64,000 nt of DNA, taken from contig CM055111.1 of assembly GCA_029204225.1 (NCBI GenBank), positions 31,356,848 to 31,420,847 on the forward strand, given 5' to 3'. Position numbers and translations under genes: made by a program. Position 1 is the first letter of the stretch, and every line of letters begins with the position of its first letter. This DNA comes from Diphasiastrum complanatum (Eukaryota > Streptophyta > Lycopodiopsida > Lycopodiales > Lycopodiaceae). Positions 1 to 11,126 of the stretch are shown here, in pieces. The notes beneath the pieces are model-generated. The model was not told the DNA's origin, ran no database searches, and worked only from the letters and a program-made list of their open reading frames with translations.

Positions 1-1051
1 GTTATGATAATAGATTCAGAGCTTTAGGTTGAAGGGAGTACAAAAAAGAATTTTTTAAGCAATTAAAGAGAACTCAAAAAAATTCATAGTGATATATTAT
101 AGAATTCTATCAAAAGTAGGATTTGTAGATTTAAGAATTACAAATTGCTTGTTTTTTATCGATTCTCTTTGAAAATGAGAGCCAAATCTCTTATTTTTTG
201 CATGTTTTTGGTCAGATAGACATGTGACGCTCTATAGTGAAGTTGATATTCAATGCAATACTAGCTATGTAAAATTCCACTTGTAAGTGATGACACGTGT
301 CTAGATGCTTAGCCCTATGCCTAATCATGTAAATTTTGTTGGAAAAATGGCTCTCTTCCTACATGAAATAATTTGTTGAGCCATTCAACAATATCCTTCG
401 CTTGAGGGAAACCTTGAGAGATGTTACATTACAACTGAACTGCAACTCTGAGCTAACAACATTGTGCACTTACATTCACTTGGTGTTCCATGGTAGGACA
501 TCACATGAAGCCCTCTTCCAAGGGGATCTTGTGTAAGAAGACAAGGATGTAGGGATGTACAATGGTGATGCAAGTGTTTGGGCATCGGATAACACAAGAC
601 ATCCCTATTGTTACTACCACAATTTCCACTCCTAGACTCCAATTTGCTCCAGCTAAAGTTTGGGCATGTAACATGATGGAACAGTCACATACCTAGCCAA
701 TTATTGGCGATATTTTCACTTCAATTACAGATAAGCTAAAGCACCTAGGTTGAATAGTAGAATTGACTAAAAACTATGCAAGCAAGATGACGCACAGATG
801 GCCATTTTTAATTGATGCATAAGCAAGACCATCTTAACATGTTGAGAGTACACACAAGAAAATTATATGATGAGCAATGGTCCAGACTCCAGACACCACA
901 AGTGAGGCAAGCTAAAGGTAGAACCACCATTGTGCCTGCCTACTAATTTGCTACACCTGGCAATACATGAGCAAGCTACTATGGTCTAGGACACAACAAT
1001 TTTCTATTGTGGGTATATGCATAATCATTTGTTGACATTGCTATCTTTAAA
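1..1051. other. intergenic, no gene recognised
   Basis: I see no conserved coding signal here. Short open stretches exist on both strands but match no family I know and lie in AT-rich, stop-filled sequence. The right part (about 840-1050) may be the upstream end of the hAT relic that follows, but it is too decayed to support. Confidence 0.5.
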
Positions 1052-1365
1052 GACATGATGAAGCCAATGTGGCTTGTGATGCACCTTGGAGCCCTACCAC
1101 GTGAGTCTTCACAAACTCATTGTCAAAAGGACAAGATTAGATGCATAACAAGGGAGTTACGACTTCACTATTGTGGATGATGGATGGATTGTCATACACT
1201 CTAGGACAATAATTACCATCCTTGTGTCATGACATGTGGGTGCTATGTTCCTACAACGTGTGGATGCTTCCCATGGGGGTGCTACAGAATTTGTCAAGTT
1301 TGCTTATGAGCACGTATGAGCAGCTATGTTAGAGGTTGGCCTACAAAATGTTTGTGTTGCAATGA
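1052..1365 (+). pseudogene. hAT-like transposase relic (DUF659 region)
   Basis: One plus-strand frame reads as a decayed DUF659 domain, the RNase H-like first half of plant hAT-type transposases. The key stretch is TIVDDGWIVIHSRTIITILV from about 1167, equivalent to the family's SDGW-D-R-NfLv pattern. It is followed by GAMFLQRVDASHGG and EVGLQNVCVAM, matching the family's G-FL-vDAS and EVG-eNVVqvV blocks. At least three in-frame stops occur (after TILVS, after YEHV and upstream near LDA). No BED zinc finger or C-terminal dimerisation block is visible and no terminal inverted repeats were found. Recognition rests on motif order, which I judge strong; activity is excluded by the stops. Confidence 0.7.
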
Positions 1366-2056
1366 ATTATATAATCTTTTGATGCATATGACATGGGAGG
1401 CATCCTGTGGTTTGGGTCCATTGCATCTACCAACCTTGACATAGCATCTCCATCAATGGGAAGGGGAAAGCCTTTCCCATCTTCCATCCATGCAACTCAC
1501 TAGATCTGAAGAGGCCATCAACCAATAATTTGGCGTGCTAGTAATAAAAGAAAGCCTAAATACTTATTGAATCAAAGCATGCTATAGCTCATTGGAAAGG
1601 ATGGGCTTGAGAGTGTCAAGAGAGTGTTTTCACATGCCAAAAGCAAAGACCACATACGAAGATATGGTTGATACAACTTGTGAGCTCCAATTCTTGGTTG
1701 TATGTTGTAGGATTGCAAAAACTATGGCAAGAGGATTCCCTCCCTCTACTAGTTGGAGGTTCTTGCATGATAGATGCAAGAAGATCAAGATTTGATGGAT
1801 CTCGTCTTCTAGGTTGCCGAATGAGCTATACAGTCATGACATCTTACATCATAGATGGTCATACTTCTCTCTACTCATCTCTTGTTTGCATTGCATGTGA
1901 TCTTGTGACGTAGGCATAGCATATGTTGATGTTAGATTATGTTAGTGTGCACACGCCATTTTGTTGGATGTAGGCTGAGGTCTTGAAAAAAAATTCTTAG
2001 TTAAAACTTCACAAATTATTGTGTTGAGGAATGACCCAATAGATTGAGGAAGACAT
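1366..2056. other. intergenic, no gene recognised
   Basis: Two overlapping open stretches near 1592-1913 have no family match and are probably chance, or the far end of the decayed hAT element upstream. Nothing regulatory is visible. Confidence 0.45.
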
Positions 2057-2600
2057 GTATGTAAACCCCATAAGGCACTTTATGGCATAAAACAATCAGC
2101 AAGAGCTTGGTTTCAAAGGATAAACACATTCCTCATCCAACATGGTTTTCAACCAGGCACTGCTGATTCTAATGTTTATTTCAATTTGGTGCAACATTCC
2201 TTCATTATCTTCACCTTGTATGTCACATTGTTTTTCAACAATAATACCTATCAGGTGAAGGAATCTAAATAGATGTTATCGTCTGAATTCGACATGATCG
2301 ATCTAGGTGAGGCTCACTACTATCTAGGAGCTCAAATCCACTGAGACAAAGCGAGGGGAGTGATTTATATCACTCGACAAAGACATCTTTATCTTTATTA
2401 GATATAATATGATCAGTTGCAGATCTAGGCCTACGATTATCGAAGAACCAATGTCCTCAGAGTAAGCAATAAATGGAGCAGATGAGAGAGTATCCATACC
2501 AATCGATACTCGGATCTCTCATGTATGCAATGGTCTATACAAGACTTGCTATTGCTTTTGCAATTAGCTCACTAAGCCCAATACTAGCATCATCCATTCA
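2057..2600 (+). mobile_element. Ty1/copia reverse transcriptase fragment (family B)
   Basis: The frame reads VCKPHKALYGIKQSARAWF, the conserved copia reverse-transcriptase block with K-LYGLKQ-RaW. It is followed by a degraded LYV(DD)LLF-equivalent, where the catalytic aspartates are missing (LYVTLFF). Then come the family's MLSSEFDMIDLGEAHYYLG and GSLMYAMVYTRLAIAFAIS blocks. Several stops and small deletions break the frame. It ends abruptly at about 2600, where the better preserved relative at 23.0-24.1 kb continues into RNase H, so this copy is an internal-deletion derivative. Confidence 0.85.
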
Positions 2601-2603
2601 GAA

Positions 2604-2989
2604 TGGAAACCGACTTGTCAAAGAAGACCGACTTCTCGGCGAAAGGCTCACTTTGTCTACTATCGTCAAACTATTGAGGAAGTCTGACTCCATCGACTAT
2701 CGTCGACGACCGATATCTCAACTTTACTGACTATCGGCAATGATAGTCCGAATAGTCGAAGCCTTCTCAGTTGTCTTGTGCACACAACATCCATCTGCCT
2801 TTTATTTTTATACACATCAATCTGAATTGACTATTGCCTTGTTGTTGTGTTCAGATCATTGTCAATGTTGCATGCTTTGCTATCTCTCGTTTTTTGTTTG
2901 ACTTTCTAAATTGGTTTGTCTGACTGTCTACTCTTTCACTTCCGTAGCGCAAATAGATTCTTTGTGTTGTCTTGCATTCTCCTCCCCGA
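2604..2989 (+). repeat. dispersed repeat with GACTATCG boxes, probably copia LTR/leader
   Basis: The same block recurs at about 24265-24690 and, in part, at 36080-36250. Its first 150 bp carry several copies of the octamer GACTATCG, often inside TCGACTATCGTC, followed by a T-rich stretch. It lies between the 3' part of one copia fragment and the reverse-transcriptase start of another in both full copies. That suggests an LTR or leader, but I could not define TG...CA ends or a primer site. Confidence 0.6.
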
Positions 2990-3807
2990 ATCCTAACAAA
3001 GAGTGTGCAAACCACCTATAAGGTATATCGAAGAATCTATGGCTAATCTTATTCGATTGCCAACTACTATCGAAGAAGCACTTAGATAGCCCTCCGATCT
3101 ATGGAGGGAAGCCATGGATAGAGAGTATTCTGCATCTCTCATCAAGAACCAGATGTGGACTATTGTCGAATTGCCTACCAGCATAAATGTAGATGACTGC
3201 AAATGGATATTCAAAATCAAATAAAATGAATGGAATTATTGATCAAAGAAAAGATCGACTTGTCGAAAGAGGATTCTTGCAGATATAGAATGTTGACTAT
3301 GCTGAGACTTTTAGTCCAATAGTTAAGAATTTTTTAATCAGTCTTCTACTATCATATGCTATTGTAGCCAATCTGGATGGATGTACATATAGCTGATCGT
3401 AGTGGATGTACATATAGCTTATTGTAATGGAGTTATCAAAGTAGATATACATGATACATCTCAAAGGTTATATTATCGCAGGAAAAAATAATCATGTATG
3501 CAAACGCCATAAAGCCCTTTATAGCTCGAGGGAATCTGCTGAGCATGGTTCCAAAGGATCGACACTTTTCTTATCAATCACGGTTATGAAGCATGTGCTT
3601 CAAACTCAAATTTCTACTTCAGGTCCATGTCAATATGTTGATCAAATATAATGTTTCCCGACAAAGAGATAAACTTGTAGTATTGTTGAATGCAAGACAT
3701 GACAGCTGATATTTCTACAAAGGCACCAAGCTTGGATGTACACAAGAAGTCTTTAGTAGAACTAAGTTTGAAGGTCAAGGCATTCATGGATTTAGATTAA
3801 GGAAAAG
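2990..3807 (+). mobile_element. Ty1/copia RT to C-terminus fragment (family A)
   Basis: The reading begins with RVCKPPIRYIEE, the linker before copia reverse transcriptase. It continues through WREAMDREYSASLIKNQMW and KWIFKIK (the family's W--A---E---L--N-TW-lv block) and VCKRHKALYS. It ends with MQDMTADISTKAPSLDVHKK, the typical C-terminus of copia polyproteins. A large internal deletion joins the RT palm to the C-terminus, and stops are frequent. A purine-rich tract (aaggaaaag, 3799-3807) immediately precedes the LTR start, as expected for a polypurine tract. Confidence 0.85.
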
Positions 3808-4283
3808 TGTTGGATTATTCTCCCATAATCCTATAGTGTATTTACATCAATTGGTTTATATAGTTCTATAGTTTTGAATATTGCTAGCAGCGCTTACTGC
3901 TTATTAGCAGAAGTGCATTATACAGAGTTATCAGTTACTCGAAGATAGTTTAGAGCATGCAGCTTCATCCGCTATTGTTTTGTACTTGCATCATCTGATT
4001 TGTACATGCTATTTAGGAAATCAGTCATGTCCTTTTATTGCATTCAATATTATGTCAGAATGTATGCAAGCTTCTATGAAGTTATTCGTATCTGTTAAAT
4101 CTCTTATTGATTATTTTTAATAATCAAATGTTGCGATATTGCAATATTCTATATCTATCAATTACACTCTGTAATTGTTTGTCTACGAAATCACTTTAGT
4201 ACGAATGATTTCAAAGTTAGTTACTAAAATAATCACTGATAGTTCATTGTTTGACTTCGATTTCATTACCATCATATACTCTT
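3808..4283 (+). repeat. family A copia 3' LTR, truncated
   Basis: It begins TGTTGGATTATTCTCC right after a polypurine tract, the same start as the LTRs of the nested copia element at 27.6-31.2 kb. The 3' half (3880-4280) recurs at about 46990-47390. The expected CA end is not clear; the sequence runs directly into a piece of another element's RNase H. Confidence 0.7.
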
Positions 4284-4296
4284 TCCTTCTTCCATC

Positions 4297-4440
4297 AACT
4301 GCTCCAACTATATCTTGGAGTAGAAAAAAGCAACCCACTATTGTTTTATTGTGAATTAAAGCTAAGTATCAGGCATTAAGCTCTACGACACCAGAAACTA
4401 TTTGGTTAAGAGGATTATTAGTTGCTATTTACCATGCTTG
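4297..4440 (+). mobile_element. copia RNase H fragment
   Basis: The frame reads PTISWSRKKQPTIVLL, then AKYQALSSTTPETIWLRG. This is the copia RNase H signature (iSW-S-KQp-ValSs-EAEY-Als-a--EaiWLr-LL). One stop interrupts it. A sister copy lies at about 47405-47550 in the same relation to the same LTR piece, so the fusion predates the duplication. Confidence 0.8.
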
Positions 4441-4487
4441 AAGGCTCTACGGAGAGTGCATGGAATGTTTCAATTCACAAAAACTAG

Positions 4488-5190
4488 GGACAATTCTATA
4501 GACTCAATATTAATGCAATTTATAACCTCCATAGACCTATCCACTAGTTAACTTTCTACGTTTTCTATCAAAGTACTTCTATTGTTTCAGTTCATTTTTG
4601 TGAGTTCAGTTTCTCTACTAAAGCATCATATCATTCTCTAAATGCAATCATATTTCTTTTTTGTGAGGAGCCATCTATCATTAAAAAAAAAAGGATTTGG
4701 ATTATTTCACAGTTTTAGTGATTTTTAATGTTTCACAAAAGGAACATAGAAGCATTTGATCATTATGACGTAATACTGAATGCGATAAAATTGAATAATC
4801 GATTTAGTAAGTAGCGTGTACAAATCAGAGAAATCGTGGGCACAAAACAATAGCGGATGGAACTGCATACTCAAAACTATATCTGAGTATCTAATTGACT
4901 TTGTTTGGCACTTTCACTAATAAGGAGTAAGCATTTCTAGCGATGTGCTCTTTCAATCTTCAAGATCAATATGCAAAGAGATTTGTAAAAGATTAAGAAG
5001 AAGTTAACTAGAAAGTGATCAATTATTTATACTAGTTAGGAATACTGTTTAGGCTTATCCAAATGACAGTTGAAGACAAGTATTTGGTCCTAGATCGCAA
5101 TTGGAGCTTAGCCATATTGCATTGTCACTTATCCAATTAGGCTTTTTAGAAACTACTTGCAAAAATAGTTGACTTCTATTCTAAAACAAA
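4488..5190 (-). repeat. inverted copy of a segment of the 3.35-kb duplication
   Basis: Read in reverse complement, this stretch aligns colinearly with about 33100-33780 and with 42780-43458. It includes the landmark around the BTATGGAGGTTATAAATTG-type stretch and the 'gatggctcctcacaaaaa' region. It is more diverged from those two than they are from each other, so it is an older copy of the same repeat. No coding content is recognised. Confidence 0.75.
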
Positions 5191-6265
5191 CAATGATGCT
5201 AAACACACGCACATACACATTCTATTGAAGATGCAAAGCACAAAGAAGCTTTTATGGATGATGATGAGATCTTTCTTCGCAAAGATCTTGCAATATCCCT
5301 TTATATTCAAAGGCATTCATTTATCAATTAGCTACATCAATTCCAATTGTAAACCTCCAAGCAACATATATATGGAGTGACCCGAGTATTGCATTATCAT
5401 TCAGGTCCAACATGACGTCTTAGTGCGTTTTATTATTTTGTGATTGATTTATGAGTTTCTTTTTCTTTTTCCAGCAAGAATTTCTTCTTTTTCCACTTAT
5501 TGCAAAAGCTACTTCTCAAAGAAACTGTGATACCTAAAACTCAAAAAAGAAGCACGAAAAATATCGAGCATGCTTGAGATGGATAATGAAACAAGACATG
5601 CATGGCTAGTGAATCATATTTCGTATAAGGCAGAGCATTCAAAAAACATTGAAAGTCCAACATGTAGTACATCACTTTATGAAGATGAATTTCAAGGAGA
5701 TAAAATGTTGCACAGACTGCTATGCCATTTTTCAATTGTTCCATGATTGGAATGCTCAAGTCAATGTGAATCGTAAATCAGAGAGGGAAGCACATTTGTA
5801 GAAGAAATAGAGGTTCATTGGAGGTTTGGTAAGCAAAGCAAGAACTTGAATCATTGTGCAAACCATAGATGAGAGATAGATCCACATCTCTAAAGAAAAC
5901 ACAGGATGACAAAAGAAAATTGACATGATGGAACCATAACACTCTAATCGTTATGTGGCAATCTACGACTTGGGACAATAGAGAAGATGATGGTGATGGT
6001 GACAAGGGTCAAGAAAAGGTTGCAAATTCATAGGAATAAGGGGATGACGAGATGGCAACAAGATAGATGCTCAAAAGTTATTGTTCTTCCTTTACTGGAT
6101 GTAGACATCTATTGGGCCTCAAAGCAAGTTGCTACATGAGCCCTCAAACTTGTGGCGCCCGCATTTGGCCTGGGAAACGCTGCGGCATTTAATTTAGCTG
6201 CCGAATTGTGTTGGTAGTGCCGCTAAATTTAGTGCGGTGGCCCAAGAGACAAGCTTGAATACCAA

Positions 6266-6275
6266 CTATAAGTAG
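6266..6275 (+). promoter_or_regulatory. TATA-like box of the SIN3-like locus
   Basis: The sequence ctataagtag lies about 25-30 bp upstream of a pyrimidine-rich (CT)n leader, a normal plant promoter layout. It is conserved in the inverted copy (20318-20327). The start site itself is inferred, not seen. Confidence 0.5.
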
Positions 6276-9200
6276 ACGGCCCTTGGGCAGTCTCTATCTC
6301 TCTCTCTTGCTGTATTTCTTTCTATCGTCGTCGTCGTCTTCGTCTTCATCTTCGCAGCGCTCGCTCGCTCTGATTCCGGAACACTCCTGCAGCAGGCCTG
6401 CTGATCGTTTCTTTATTATCACGCCGAGTTCCCGATCTTCAAACTCGATCTACAATTGCAAATCTGTGCACATTATACATCTAATTTTACTCGCATCTCT
6501 TTGCTTTTCCATCGCAGGTACATATTGTTTTCTGCTCCCATTATTTGCCTTTTCATTTGTTGTTTTTTCGTGCTTTCAATGTTTACCTCTTCGTTTTATG
6601 TTGTCATTCGCTAGCTAGCTGCGTATTATACTTCTTATAGATATGCCTGTTTCGGCTTCTTTGGCAGCCTTTAATGTCCATGAGTGGCAGCGATATGAAG
6701 CACCCGAGAGAGGATAGCTCGTTTGGGCCACACTTGAAATGACCTGCAATTGCTTCAGGAAATCGTAAGCTTTTACTTACCTCTTTCTGGTTCTTAACTC
6801 TGATTTACGGCCCGAGGTAGGGATATTGAGTTCCTTGCAATTTATTTTGTCTTTCCAGATCAACACTCACTTGTGATCTGTTAGAAAGATTCAATGAGTT
6901 CCTTTCACAGCGTGAAAATATCTGTGACGACTCCAGTATGTTTACTGCACAGCTTACCTTTTGTCCTCTTAAGTGACTTGCTTGGGTGTCTAGCAGTTTT
7001 GTTTTTCTAAAAGATTATGGGATTGCTATTATAATGTAGTCTGCATGGAACAATATGACTTTTTTCTTGCTTGGTTTCACTAAGCAAGTTTTTTATGTTT
7101 TTCAGAAGGATATCTTGCAGACATTTTTGGCAGAAGTAAGTAGTTTCTTTTTCCTGAATGCTTTTTGCATATGGTGTGGTCAATAGTGGTGGGAACCTTT
7201 ATGATGAAACAACATGACAATGTAGGCAGATGTTAATGAGATTCCTTTTTATAGATCAATTTCCTTACATTGTCTCTGTAGGAGTTGTAGAAGCGGGAAA
7301 TGCTTCTTGGTTTCCAAGGGGAGGCTCGAACCTGAGACCAAAGAAACTTTGGATGTCAGAAGCGGGAAATGGAGCAGTTGCCGTTGATAACGATAAAGAG
7401 AGAGAGAAAGAGCGGAATCTAGATAGGGATAGAGAAAGAGATCGAGAAAGTGACAAAAAAAGACAGAGGGAGATAGAAAGGGAGAAAGGGAGAAGGACAG
7501 AGATAAAGAAAGAGAAAGGGACAGGGTTGTTTCTCACCATTCAAATTATGGTGCAAATCACAGAATCTTTTTATTACCCCCTATACAGAAAATGAATAAA
7601 CCTATTTCAGAGATGGACCTTCCAAATTGTGAGCGCTGTACACCAAGTTATCGCCTTCTTCCAGAGAATGTAAGTGGTCATGTCCTACTGATCTTTCTTC
7701 CTTGCTTTAATTAGTTTTGAAAAATAGTTTTAGGGATGTTTCCTCTTTGTTATTGATGTATGCTTCTCACATTCATGTTCATTGTCTTATTTGCTGCTCT
7801 AGTATTCTAAGCCATTATCCAGTCATCATACAGAATTGGGACTCACAGTGCTCAATGACAACTGGGTATTTGTTATATCGCCGGCCGGTGAGGACTATTC
7901 ATTTAAACACATGCAAAAGAACCAATATGAGGAGATTCTTTTTCGTTGTGAAGATGATCGGTATGGTGTGTTTTGCTTCAACCAGTTTCATATCATCTTG
8001 CAACTAGGTTTTTTGGGTAGCACCACTCCTCGTGTGCCTGTTTTCTTATTTGCACTATTCGTATATGGTATTTGGGGCCAATATCTTCCCAGTACCTTTT
8101 GGTTATTGTCGCAAACATGAAATGAACTCTTTAATACGAATCTCTTTTACTCCATTGTTTTTAAGGTCATTCAAGTAGCCATGATTGGGAATGTTTTACA
8201 GCTTTGAAGCTGATATGCTTGTGGAAAGTATGGCGATTACTTCAAAGCGAGTAAGTGATATGGTAGAAAACATCATTGATCTAATCAAGCCAGAATCTCA
8301 ATTCTGTCTGGATGAGCATCTGTCAGGTATGTGATGCTTTGCATATGGATATGTATTTCAGTTGACCACTATAATGTACTCTATTTATTGCTATCAAGAA
8401 GGTCTCTAGGTACATCAATCAACTTTATTGAGCCAATGTTTGGTGCACCTACGCGTCCCCATGGTGCTGAAGATATGGAAGAAGGTGCCAAAGTAAAAGC
8501 TCCCGATTCAAAGCAAAGCAGCTATAGTGCTGGAGAGATCGCAACAACACGTGGAGCTGATGGTACGGAGAAAACTGCAAGTCAGCTTGCAGATGGTGTG
8601 GAGCATAGAAATGTTGTCAGTTCTATAGTTGATGAATTTGCGACTGCCTCCAGTAGAGTGAAAGTTGAGAGAATGGATACACTCATACAAGATACTGGTA
8701 GAAAATCAACTGGAAGAGGAGATAGAGATAAGCGATTGGGCTACAGTGAAGAAACCGTGATGTTTAAATGCAATACTTTCAATGAACGATCGGGGAGGAT
8801 AGAAAGAGAAGAAGGAGAGTTGTCAACTTCTCCAGAAGTCATCGAGGAAAGGGAGAATAATGGTATTTTCTCTGACAAATCTACTGTCGGAACGGGAAAC
8901 TATCCATTGGAACAAGTTCTGAAGAACTGCAAATCAAATAAGGGCTCGGGGGTCAGGCATGAAGATGATGAAGAGCCTGACGCAGATGGTGGTGCCCGCA
9001 GCGATCATGATACAGAGACTAATGATGAATTTGAAGAGAGCTTGCAAAAATCTACTGAAGACAGCGAGAATATTTCAGAGGCTGGTGAAGAAGTTTCAGG
9101 CAGTGCCTCAGGTGACAATGATGATGCTTCACATGAGGATCATGAAGAGGAGGATGAAGAGGATGAGGAGCAGGAAGGAAATGTGGAAAGTGAAGGTGAA

Positions 9201-11126
9201 TCAGAAGGGATGGTTGATGGCCACCTTCGAAGAACAGTGTTATATTTTATGAGAATGACATGTTTTACATTCTTTTCAGACTTTATCAGGTAATGTTGCA
9301 GCTTATGCAATTTGTCAAAATATTGACATAGAGATTGTAGGAATATGTTGTGCTTCCGCTTTTTCTGACGTCCCAAGTACTGATTTTGATATTTCGGTTT
9401 TCTGTTCTTATGGCTCCTGTTACAAATCAGGATAACTAAAATGAATGTGAAAAAATGTTGCAAGCTTATTTCATTTCAAGGGCTTGATTTGGTTGTTACA
9501 AGAAGTTCAGTCATGCTTCTTGATTAGAATACTGAACATGTGTTATCTTTGTACTGAAATTTGAAGACATTTTGCTTTTTCAATTCCCAACGTGCAGACC
9601 TTATGTGAACGAATTCTTTCTGCAAAAACGAATTCTATGGCAGGCGAGCAGGAGTGGAAAACATTCAAAGATGTATCCACTCCAGATCTTTATGCGAAGT
9701 ACATACCATAACTCAGCATTCTTTTCATCATGCTAGTACCTGTACATGTCTATTTTTTATAAGAAGTACACCATTTTAGAGGAAAGGTAATATTTGATTA
9801 CGACTAGTCGTGAAGCATTGAATTAGGATTTATGGATTATTCTGGTATGGCTTGAAGCATTTTTATTTCTCATTTGCAAAATTTATGAACGGCAACCAGA
9901 TTCATGACGGCTCTATACAATTTCCTTGGTGAAACTGATGGCAATACAAGTTTTGAGGACGAGTGTCGGTCAATAATTGGGATACAGTCCTACATTTTGT
10001 TTACTCTTGACAAGTTAATCTTCAAACTTGTGAAACTGGTTCGAGAACTGCTCATATCTGTTGGGATCTTTTGAAGAAAGTGTCTGCTTAGTAGTTCACT
10101 AAGTTTCACTGAGCTGACCAGATTTGCTGAATTTAAAAAAAAATATTTTGCAGCTTCAAGCAATTGCTGTTGATGAAATGACAAATAAACTTCTATTGCT
10201 ATACACACATGAGAAATCACGTGGAGCTTGTGGGATTATTGACATTGTTTACCATGCAAATGCATGTGTTCTCCTCTGTGAGGAGAGCGTCTTTCGATTT
10301 GAGCATGTACGTGATATATATATTTTCTCTAATGACAATGTTTCTGCTTTTTGTCTATCTCATGTTACATGTGAGAACATGTGAATTTTTATCACAACAG
10401 AAAATATGCCCCGGTGAATTATCAGTTCAGCTAATGGAGGAGGGACCTGAGAAACTGGAGGTTCCGGCAACTGCTATTGACGAGCCTGTGCAAAATTACT
10501 TGAACGATTACTTGTTCTCAGTGCCGGAGAGGAAAGATCGTCATCGTGTTTTCGCTGAAAGGTAGCTTCAGAGTTTTGCTTGGTGTCTCATAAATTTTAA
10601 GAAATTGAATGAATCACCTTTGTTTGTTACTAATCAGCTCTTTACTTATCCGCAGAAATAAGAGCAAATTCTGACGAGGAATGTGAAGCTTTTATGAAGG
10701 CAACAAGAAATGTTTACGTGGTGAATGGTTTGGAGTGCAAGATAGATTGTAGGACCTCCAAGGTTTACCTTTTTTTCTAAGACTGAGTTTGTACGATCAC
10801 ATTAGACACCGTGTATATGCAGGTGAAAGATAGTGTGAGGCTTCTGGTGATAAACTCTTGTTTGAAAAAAAAAAAGGTACTCTATTGTATTGAATGTTTT
10901 TGTTTTACTAAATAGAATGTCTCTACATTCTCTGCAGGTCTCATATGTCCTTGCTACTGAGGACCTTCTGTACAGAAGGAAGTGGCCTAAGATGGTTAAT
11001 TCTCCCCAGGTCAATAATGGAACCCGTAGCATTTCCATGACGTGTGGTTCTAGAGGATCGATAACTAAACAAGATAGAGTTAAGCGGTTTCTTGTATGGT
11101 TGGAGGGTAAGCTGACAGAGACGTAA
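6276..11126 (+). pseudogene. SIN3-like co-repressor pseudogene (internally deleted)
   Basis: SIN3 proteins are nuclear scaffolds that recruit histone deacetylases through PAH domains and an HDAC-interaction domain (HID). Exon-like blocks with GT/AG borders match plant SIN3 in order: 6859-6935 (LLERFNEFLSQRENI, end of PAH3), 7106-7135, a D/E/R/K-rich stretch to 7669 ending [14 protein letters not shown], 7803-7960 ([15 protein letters not shown]), 8202-8326, 8410-9290 (FIEPMFGAPTRPHGAED, then an acidic tail), 9598-9698, 9900-10038, 10154-10306, 10401-10561, 10656-10760 and 10939-11126. PAH1 and PAH2 are absent. The HID, normally about 190 residues between DEHLS and EPMFG, is also gone, although splicing 8326 to 8410 stays in frame. 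Frameshifts occur in the R/E-rich exon (7380-7500), near 9239 (with a ~35-codon deletion) and at 10657-10661. Identity is very secure; loss of function is inferred from the breaks. Confidence 0.92.
6518..6748 (+). other. putative 5' UTR intron start of the SIN3-like locus
   Basis: A consensus donor (GCAG/GTACAT) at 6517/6518 follows the CT-rich leader. The same donor exists in the inverted copy. The acceptor on this side is uncertain (cttcag near 6758), because the equivalent CTGCAG of the other arm reads CTGCAA here. Coding exons for PAH1 and PAH2 should follow but do not; the next coding block is PAH3-like at 6859. Confidence 0.4.

Larger units (their letters stand above)
5218..6748 (+). 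repeat. left arm of 13-kb-spaced inverted duplication (carries SIN3 promoter)
   Basis: The reverse complement of this arm matches 19727-21689. Shared parts, in order, are a stretch with two conserved minus-strand open frames (5541-5759 and 5778-6005), a promoter-proximal block, a TATA-like box, a CT-rich leader and a first intron of the SIN3-like locus. The right arm has about 370-390 bp (about 20455-20845) that this arm lacks, and a much longer GA/CT tract. A third, partial copy lies at 40841-41490. The outer 60 bp (5218-5280) match only that third copy. Confidence 0.85.

Noticed and set aside
7265-7540. Serine/leucine-rich minus-strand frame
   Set aside because: It is the antisense of the D/E/R/K-rich low-complexity exon of the SIN3-like locus.
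9140-9463. Poly-serine minus-strand frame
   Set aside because: Antisense of the acidic (D/E-rich) SIN3 exon.
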